This document shows, piece after piece, positions 57,201 through 64,000 of a DNA stretch of 64,000 nt; positions within the stretch are counted from its first letter, which is position 1, and every line of letters starts with the position of its first letter. A program made the position numbers and the translations under genes. The DNA comes from Phragmites australis (taxonomy: Eukaryota; Streptophyta; Magnoliopsida; Poales; Poaceae). The stretch is from positions 8,338,001 through 8,402,000 of the forward strand of contig NC_084940.1 of the NCBI RefSeq assembly GCF_958298935.1. The letters are read 5' to 3'. Below the pieces are notes generated by a model. It did not search any database, was not told where the DNA came from, and saw nothing but the letters and a program-made list of their open reading frames with translations.

Positions 57201-58325
57201 TCTGATGCCTCGATCCGATTCGTTCAACAGGCTAGAAAGGGTGGACGTTAGGAGACCGAGGAGCCTGGCCAAGATATTCGGTACCGTCGTCTGCGTCGGA
57301 GGAGCCATGGTCATGGCATTCTTCAAGGGCCCGCAGCTGCACAGCGACCTGAGCACTCTTCACTCATCAGCTGGCAGCAGATGGGTGATGGGCGCGCTCT
57401 TCCTCGTCGGCAGCAGCTCATGCTGGTCGCTTTGGCTCATCCTGCAGGTCGGCTAACCATACATAATCACGCACAAACTTCTTCACGCAACCCCACTTGC
57501 ACTATCCATTTCGCCGAATTGGTTTTGAGGTTTGCGCTAGAGTGGAATCATCTCCCGCTACGTCAGTCACATATACTTTGTGTTTCTTCAGGTGCCAATA
57601 TGCAAATCATACGTGGATCCTCTGACGCTGTCGGCGTGGATGTGCCTCCTGTCGACGCTGCAGTCTGCGCTGCTCGTTTCGTTCCTCCTGCCGGACCCGA
57701 TCGCCTGGAGAATCCACTCGCTCTTCGACCTCTCGAGCTGCCTCTTCGCGGTAACTAGGACGATCGATTCTTCGCTGTGATCGACTAGGACTGGCCCAGG
57801 TTTCCCGTGCCACTGCAATGAGATCTTGGTAGTAATCCTCGCGTGGTGTAATGCAGGGCGTGTTTGGGTCAGGCGTGACGTTCTACCTGCAGTCGTGGTG
57901 CATCTCGGTGAAGGGGCCTCTCTACTCGGCCATGTTCAACCCTCTCTGCACCGTGATCACCACCGCGGTCGCCGCCGCCGTCCTCCGCGAGGAGCTGCAC
58001 GTCGGAAGGTGCGCTTCTCGGGACATCTCTCCCCCTGTCAAAAGTAGTTTGATCGATCGCCTCTCGGCCAACCATGCATCATTTCTGTATGGAATGGAGT
58101 TCTGACGCAAGATCTCATCTGCTCAGCTTGCTGGGGGCGATCGCTGTCGTCGCGGGGCTGTACGTGGTGCTGTGGGGCAGAGCGGGCGACGGGAAGACGG
58201 GTAGGGCGCCGGAGCACGCCGACGATATGGAGAAGACGGCGGTGCGGTCGGATTCGCAGCTCGACGTTGGGAATGGCATCGCCGAGCCGCTCCTTCAGGC
58301 GGACGGCGACCCAACCGAGAAATAG
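54267..58325 (+). CDS. WAT1-related (nodulin MtN21/EamA) transporter, 7 exons, 362 aa
   Basis: A plant drug/metabolite-transporter-family membrane protein; relatives (WAT1, UMAMITs) move auxin or amino acids across the tonoplast or plasma membrane. The substrate cannot be told here. Exons: 54267-54439, 54541-54612, 54738-54854, 57231-57447, 57592-57750, 57857-58008, 58127-58325. All are GT-AG with consistent phases, 1089 nt in total. Family blocks in order: YKPCAAMVVTQCIYAALAL, MSPTVFVVYRQAVAT, GATVNQFLYYQGVHLGSSSM, AMTNLIPAITFVMA, RRPRSLAKIFGTVVCVGGAM, AFFKGP, SWCISVKGPLYSAMFNPL, REELHVGSLLGA, GLYVVLWGRAGDGK. Two EamA repeats and about ten membrane spans are expected. Intron 3 is 2.4 kb and carries a MITE and an AT microsatellite. 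It is followed by a tandem paralogue at 61361. Confidence 0.95.
55682..56028. mobile_element. Tourist-like (PIF/Harbinger) MITE in intron 3 of the WAT1 gene
   Basis: GGCTATCTTCAACAG on the left and, inward from the right, GGCCATCTTCATGGG. TTA flanks both sides (55679-55681 and 56029-56031). 347 bp, non-coding. Confidence 0.75.
56160..56282. repeat. AT-rich ATGTATATAC microsatellite-like tract in intron 3
   Basis: Irregular repeats of GTATATGTATATAC and its complement. It is self-complementary. Confidence 0.7.
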
Positions 58326-58786
58326 AGGAGAATTTCGCAAGAGCCATTTGGCTCATTTCAGCGCTCATGGATCTATCTGTTCGTAGTTTCAAGTTCACTA
58401 CTGGTGCAATCCTGTTTTTGTCCATGGTCAGCCATGCTCGCCGTTCGGGCCTGCGGGTTCACGGCCCGCAGACACATGAGACCCGTGTGCCGGCCTCGTC
58501 TTGTCTCTGTTTTTTCGGACGCACATCACCGTTTTATTTTGGACGCACAAGACGGCCCAAATGCCTGTTCGAGGCCCCTCCCCAGTATTCGTATGAACGC
58601 GCGTGAAGAAAGGCTTTAAGCCGGGCAGGGGATGACTGGACAGCACAATGGGGTCCATTTTTATTTTAACCTCTCATCTATATATCTTCATTAAAGGTCT
58701 TAGTACTGGGTGTGTGGAACAGTAGATGAATCCCTACCAGGCTCGACTTCATCATGGAGCGTTGCGCCCACTCTCCATAGGTGACC

Positions 58787-59004
58787 ACGTAAATCAGGAA
58801 AATCACATGCATACTTGCATACCCGCACGAGTGCACCCTCGAACGTGGGCTAGCTCAGGCGCTTGTGTCGTCCTTGCCAACCAAGCTATCCCTTCACGTA
58901 AATCAAGAAAATCACGTGCATACTTGCATACCTGCACGAGTGCATGCTCAAACGTGGGCTAGCTCAGGCGCTTGCGCTGTCCTTGCCAACCAAACTATCC
59001 CTTC
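58787..59004. repeat. Two tandem 109-bp units
   Basis: ACGTAAATCAGGAAAATCAC (58787) recurs as ACGTAAATCAAGAAAATCAC (58896). Both units end CCAACCAA(G/A)CTATCCCTTC, with about 9 differences between them. Confidence 0.93.
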
Positions 59005-59640
59005 GATGCAAAATAGGATCCATATTGCATATATTTTGATGATATTTTTTATACATTATAAATTTCTACATAGTTACTACATAAGTTACTATCATATATA
59101 CGACATAAGTTGCTACACAAACTTTACTATGATTTGGATTGCTAGCAACTTTAATTAATATTTGATAGCAATTTATATGTAACTTTGCTAATTAAGGATC
59201 CGCATAAGTTGCTACCAAATATATCATTGATTTTACTACAAAACACTGATAGAAGTTGTAATGTATATTCACATAAGATGCTATCATAGTTGGAATTTGA
59301 AGTTGCTATATAATTATTACACGGTTTTTATATAAGTTGCTATGGAACATTCACTCAAATTGCTACTAGATCCATGCCATAACAAATTCCGATACTTTCA
59401 AATTATAGTAAATTTTAAGCTACTAGACAACCCTTAATAATTTACTATCATACATTCACTGAAGTTGCTACATAGTCTCTATTCTCTACATACATTCACT
59501 GGGGTTGCTGCACAATCCCCATATAAGTTGCCACTGAATAGCCACAGAATTTGCTATCTGCTAGCAACTAACTGTCACGGTGAAAAATGACAAAATAAGA
59601 ATTCTTCTTCTTCTTCCTCGAGAAAGCATGATCCGGTCAT
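59005..59640. repeat. Dispersed AAGTTGCTA motif region
   Basis: Well over ten variants of A(A)GTTGCTA(C/T), mostly in the same orientation and irregularly spaced by 20-60 bp, with CATTCACT pieces between some. This is not a simple tandem repeat. It may be the inner part of a TE whose ends I cannot see. Confidence 0.55.
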
Positions 59641-60015
59641 GGTCTAGCAGCGTGGTTTGCCTTTCTCACCTTCTCCTTCCTTTATCCTACCCATCTCCTC
59701 CGCCACCATAAATGAACTGACGGGCGAGGCAATTGAGGCGGACTATGTAAAGACAAGCCCAGGGAACCACAGTGGCTGGGGAGGCCGAGCGTGGTGGCAG
59801 GAAGTTCGGGGCCCGCAGATGTTAGGAAGGCCGAGAGCGGCGGTGGAGCATTGGGCAGCCATGGCGGCGCGAGGGGAGGTTGACCACGATGGCGCATGGG
59901 GGGACAGGGGCTGCAGGTACCGGAGAAGGAAAGATTGTTTGTCTCCATAATGGGGAAGGAGTGCTCGAGGAAGGAAGAAGATGTTGCGAATTGAAAAGAG
60001 CGTCGTCGACTCCCA
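59641..60015. other. GC-rich stretch, no gene supported
   Basis: A 97-codon frame (59657-59950, +) and a longer minus-strand frame overlap here with no recognisable domain. Confidence 0.35.
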
Positions 60016-60023
60016 AACATGAA

Positions 60024-60759
60024 GAGGACTTTTACGGTACACAATACTACTAGTAGAATGACACTAGTATTAGTTAGGGTATTATTGTAAATGAACAATT
60101 AATTGATAGTTTTTAGGGTTGACTGATGATCATGATCTTGGAGCAAGTTCTTGTCAATTCTGCGGGTTGAATGCTCGCAACGGACGACAAACGCCGTGAT
60201 CAAGCGGTGGACGACGGTGACTAAACTCCTCGGGAAAGGCCGTCGTCGCCATGCGAAAGCAGCTATATGAGCAGAATTCAGGTGCCTTTGACGGTTTTAG
60301 GGACGAATACTTACTGGCCATCTTAGAGAACCGCATCTTGATCCTTCTCGAGTTCACGGATGGATTCACCGGTATCGCATCGCATGAGAAGCTCTTATAC
60401 ATCCTCAGCATGTACGAGGCTCTAAGCGATGCCGCTCCCAACCTCCTGATCTTGTTCAGCGGGGCGCGCAAGGAGCTCATCTCTGAGAAGACGCAGGATA
60501 TCCTCACCAAATTGGCCGACGCGACGAAGACTATGATCAGTGGTCTCATGGCCAAGATCCGAAGTGATTGTTCGCACACGCCGATAAGGGAGCCTGTCAT
60601 TCCTTTTCTTTCCAATATTGTCCTCATACTAGTCATATTACTCCTAAATACTACTTATACTATTGGTATGAAAGAACACTAGTATTAACAGATCTGGACC
60701 GTTAGATGTCTAATACTAGTGTCATTCTACTAGTAGTATTGTGTACCGTAAAAGTCCTC
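60024..60759 (+). mobile_element. Pack-MULE carrying an EXO70 fragment, 736 bp
   Basis: Perfect 50-bp terminal inverted repeats occupy 60024-60073 and 60710-60759, starting GAGGACTTTTACGG. The flanking 8-mers AACATGAA (60016-60023) and AATATGAA (60760-60767) match at 7 of 8. The inside is mostly a host gene fragment and there is no transposase, as in Pack-MULEs. The identical inverted repeats suggest recent mobility or conversion between the ends. The 8-bp rather than 9-bp duplication leaves some doubt between MULE and hAT, but the long inverted repeat favours MULE. Confidence 0.85.
60251..60682 (+). pseudogene. EXO70 exocyst subunit gene fragment captured by the Pack-MULE
   Basis: A 143-codon open frame. 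Residues ~25-120 resemble the EXO70 core: RILILLEFTDGFTGIASHEK, LLYILSMYEALSDAAPNLL, LFSGARKELISEKTQDILT and the SHTPI-REPVIPFL segment before the expected PLTxYVMNY. EXO70 proteins tether secretory vesicles to the plasma membrane. The N-terminal half and the whole C-terminal helical bundle of EXO70 are missing, and the last ~20 codons read into MULE sequence. The frame is open, so a truncated protein or an antisense/small-RNA role is possible but unproven. The parent gene is not in this window. Confidence 0.8.
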
Positions 60760-61360
60760 AATATGAAAAGGAACTGGCCATGGCACGTCGCATCGTGGGA
60801 TAACGCGATCCAACTAATTACATTTCTCGATACCTAAAAAATTACGTTTCTAAACAAACACAACAAATTACGGGTGGTCTCTCCATTCGAATTAAGGTTT
60901 TGTACCAGAGATCCAGGATTTTGTTTGTGGCGGCGCCTGGTAGTAGGCGGTAGCTGCTTTGCATTTTCCTGGTCGTTCGGAGTTGGGACGCAACCTGAAC
61001 CAGGTGAAACCAAAGCCGGGGAAATGACACCGAACGAGACGGCGATGGCCAATTTATTTTAGAAGAGAAGTCGAGCAAGCAAGCTAATCAATCATGAATG
61101 TGGCAGGAAGGAAGCAATTCATGATTACATGGGCTAAAGGATTGCTAAACTTGCATGTCCACTCGTAGCTGCCAACTCTACCACAATTGGTCTGACCACG
61201 AAGCTCGACCAAAAAAACTGGTGCTGACTCAGCGCGCGGCTGGTTTGTCCGCACCTGCGCCCGCGCGCACATGGACATGGATGCTCCTACATAGCTGGCG
61301 ACCGAGTGAGGCCCGCGCGTCCCGATCTCGTCCTGTCGCCGCGCGCAGATCTCCCGCGCC
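60760..61360 (+). promoter_or_regulatory. Upstream region of the second WAT1-like gene
   Basis: Host sequence between the Pack-MULE and the ATG, GC-rich in the last 150 bp. No clear TATA box was found, and the right MULE end lies 602 bp upstream of the start codon. Confidence 0.4.
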
Positions 61361-63617
61361 ATGGCAGGCGGCGGCGGCGGCGGCATGATGGCGTGGACGG
61401 GGCGGTACGGTCCGTGCGCGGGGATGGTGGCGGTGCAGCTGTTCTACGCGCTCGTGGACGTGGCGCTCAAGACGGCGTACGGACTCGGCATGCGCCCCAT
61501 CGTCTTCGTCGCCTACCGCCAGGGCATCGCCGCCGCCACGCTCCTCCTCGCGTCGCTCGCCGCCAGGGGCTGCACGCTGCGCCCCATGGCAGTCGGCGCG
61601 CGGGCCTTCGCCCTCCTCTTCGCGGCATCCCTTGCCAGGTGAGCAAGCAATTGAAACCGAAGAGCACTCCAGCAATTGGGCTCACTTCTTGGCTTGTGCT
61701 GGTGACAGGACAGCGCGACGGGGCAGTACTTCTATTTGCAGGGGCTACACCTGGCGTCACCGTCGATGGCGAGGGCCACCACTAACCTCGCGCCTGGCAT
61801 CACGTTCGCCATCGCCGCCGTAATTGGGTACGTACGTGCGCGCGCACTCTGCTCGTCGTGCCCCCGTCTCCGGCGTGAAGTCCGGCACACTTCTTAGACA
61901 GAGAGAGGGGGTGGGAGGGAGGGACACTTTTTTCGTTTTGCAATTTTTAGTTCGCAGTCGAAAGGATTGAAATTTACGAAATTTTGTTAAAATTTTAGTT
62001 ATTTTTTATCCTCTGCTCTATTGTTCCTGTATATCTGTAAAAGAAAATTTTAAAGTTAGATATTTCATTTATCTTCAAATTTCTAAAATTCGTAAAATCT
62101 CACTAAAATGTCTAGTGAAATTTTAGTCCGCAGTGGAAGGAGTCCGGCACAGTTTCCGCTTTTTTCAAGGGTAGTCCGGCAGAGTTTTGTCGTTGGTTCC
62201 TCAAGAACCCATTGGGTCAGACCCACTCCACTGTTCTGCTCTGTCTTTGGACCAAAAGTCTCAAGAACGGCCGAGGCAAAAGGATCATGACCTGGGCCGT
62301 AACAGCCCAGCTTCTGACGCGCGCTCTCGATTCGCAGGTTAGAGAAGGTGGAACTGAGTAGCGTGAGGAGCGTCGCCAAGATCGTCGGCACAGTCATCTG
62401 CCTCGGCGGGGCAGCGTTCATGGCCTTCTTCAAGGGGCCCAAGCTCCTCGGAGCGCTTCTTCTCTCGGAGGCCGGCGACTGGGTGAAAGGAGGGATCTAT
62501 CTCGTGGGAAATGCTGTCTGCGTCTCCGTCTGGTACATCTTGCAGGTAATTGAAGTGATGCAATCATCAGGGCAAGATTTAGCACATAATTACTGGGGTT
62601 TACGTGACTCAACCCGCTGCGCCAAATGGTTTCAGGTTCCAGTTTGCAGATCGTACCTTGATCCGCTTTCTCTGGCGACCTGGATGTGCGTCCTGGCGAC
62701 CTTGCAATGCGCGGTGATGGCGTTCTTCCTGGAGCCAAACTACATGGAGATTTGGAGGCTCACCTCGTTCTGGGAGTTCCCCTGCATCTTATACGGAGTA
62801 AGTTCAGCTATGGTAGCGCACAAATTGGTCTGAATTGTATTTTTTTTGGGCCAAGGGAACCCATGTGTTTCCTTTTATTAAAGAACCCGCAATTAGTCCT
62901 GGCCGAAACATTGTAACAATTCATACATCCCAAATTGTTTAGAAGAGAGATAATGGTGGCAACATATGCTCATAAATGAACAATGTCAAGACTAATTGCT
63001 CGCAGGCACACTCAAAAGTCAAAACAGACATAAGCGAAATTGCAAGAATCATCATGAAAGTTTGAGTCTGACACTTTTTCTCACCATGAATCACCTTGGT
63101 ACCACGGCTCGTTGTCCTGCAACTTCATCCAACCGGTCTGAATTGCATTGCATACTGATCAGAACTGAACAAACTTTTGCAGGGTGTTTTTGCATCCGGT
63201 GCAAACTTTTTCCTCCAATCCTGGTGCATATCAGTGAAAGGACCCCTTTACAGCGCAATCTTCACGCCGCTGAGTGCAGTGATCACAGCAATTTTATCCG
63301 TACTCTTCCTTCACGAAGAACTCTATGTTGGAAGGTACGATTCCATTGCGCTAGCATCGCGCATCATATTGATCATTACACGATCGTCGTGCATATTCAC
63401 AGTGAAATTTCCTTTGTACAGCATACTAGGCGCTGTTGCGATCATCGTCGGCTTGTATGGCGTTCTGTGGGGCAAAGCAGATGATGCGAAGAGCGAGAGG
63501 CTGGCCATCCATTCTAGCGACACCAAAAGGACCGTAGATGCAGAATGTATCGGTGTCAGAGTAGAGTGCCGAACTGATATTTCAGAACCGCTGTTATCTG
63601 AAAACGCTGGTCGATGA
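61361..63617 (+). CDS. WAT1-related (nodulin MtN21/EamA) transporter, 6 exons, 369 aa
   Basis: Tandem paralogue of the gene at 54267, probably a membrane exporter with two EamA repeats. Exons: 61361-61638, 61714-61827, 62338-62545, 62636-62797, 63183-63334, 63422-63617. GT-AG throughout, 1110 nt, phases consistent. The acceptor before exon 2 is the second of two nearby CAGs (61711-61713); using the first would break the frame. Key blocks: YGPCAGMVAVQLFYALVDV, LGMRPIVFVAYRQGIAA, ATGQYFYLQGLHLASPSM, TTNLAPGITFAIAA, SSVRSVAKIVGTVICLGGAA, AFFKGPKLLG, SWCISVKGPLYSAIFTPL, HEELYVGSILGAVAIIVGLY, VLWGKADDAK. Exon 1 spans what are exons 1 and 2 in the neighbour. The MAGGGGGGMMAW N-terminus is Gly-rich, and a second ATG lies nine codons in. 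Confidence 0.95.
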
Positions 63618-63929
63618 AAATACTCAAACATGCTAATATTCTTTTTCGATAGTTTAAACACAGGAGAAATGAGTATCATTTCAGAAGTTCTATTGATAGT
63701 TGGATGTATCACGTCAACATCTACCTTGCGGAAGAGAATTAGCTATCTTACCAACCGGAGGGCCTGTTGCCAGACATGGTTAAACGCACAACGTGCTAGT
63801 CTGCTCTAGTTAATAATGCTTGTCGTTATTGAAGGGTATTGCAGTTAAAAAAAGAAAGAAAGAAAGAATTCTGTGTATGTAAGTCTCTTTCAAACTGATG
63901 TCATACATGACCAATCAAGTTGAAATGTG

Positions 63930-64000
63930 ATTTAATTTATATGTGATGAGTGATTGGCAAGATTGTTGATTTTGTTTAATGATTTTTGAGATTGCATTAG
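63930..64000 (+). repeat. Start of a fourth copia-type LTR copy, cut by the window end
   Basis: TTATATGTGATGAGTGATTG followed by GATTGTTGATTTTGTTTAATGATT matches the beginning of copy B (44707 onward). Only ~70 bp are visible. Confidence 0.5.

Noticed and set aside
59657..59950. 97-codon frame before the Pack-MULE
   Set aside because: No recognisable domain; overlapped by equally long antisense frames, as expected for GC-rich non-coding DNA.

Overview
The window is plant nuclear DNA from a grass (Poaceae), probably a panicoid-type genome, although the exact species cannot be read from the sequence. The evidence is GC-rich intron-containing genes, grass-typical transposons (Stowaway and Tourist MITEs, CACTA, hAT, MULE, copia and gypsy LTRs), a type-1 lipid transfer protein and a GL1/CER1-type wax gene. 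There are no bacterial operons and no CRISPR array.

Five host genes have models I can support. They are a type-1 non-specific lipid transfer protein (13689-14045, +); a small atypical bHLH protein of the IBH1/UPBEAT1 kind (19139-19372, +); a 10-exon CER1/GL1-like very-long-chain aldehyde decarbonylase (24794-29490, -, 619 aa, all splice phases consistent); and two tandem WAT1-related (nodulin MtN21/EamA) transporters (54267-58325, 7 exons, 362 aa; 61361-63617, 6 exons, 369 aa). The LTP and the CER1-like protein both belong to cuticle lipid biology, but nothing in the sequence shows that they are co-regulated.

Layout. 0-5 kb: small hAT-derived elements with 8-bp target duplications, then decayed LTR sequence. 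5.2-10.7 kb: a three-layer nest. An old CACTA transposase exon is split by a non-autonomous CACTA element, which is itself split by a structurally complete hAT element with an intact 838-aa transposase (7818-10334). 11-13 kb: a Tourist MITE and a foldback MULE with a perfect 9-bp target duplication. 13.5-19.4 kb: the LTP and bHLH genes, with a tRNA-derived SINE (17-bp target duplication) just upstream of the bHLH TATA box. 19.4-24.7 kb: mostly unassigned, with possible exon remnants. 24.8-29.7 kb: the wax gene. 30.9-53.5 kb: a retrotransposon graveyard. It holds three copies of a ~2 kb copia-type LTR (a fourth begins at the window end), gag and pol remnants, three solo LTRs with perfect 5-bp target duplications (one nested in another), Stowaway MITEs, a large hairpin and a 39-bp minisatellite. 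54-63.6 kb: the WAT1 pair, separated by a Pack-MULE with perfect 50-bp terminal inverted repeats carrying an EXO70 exocyst gene fragment.

The most interesting items are the apparently autonomous hAT and its dated nest, the EXO70 Pack-MULE, the promoter-proximal SINE, and the solo LTR inside a solo LTR. No wholly new multi-gene system was found. Splice sites and target duplications were read by eye; no database search was run.
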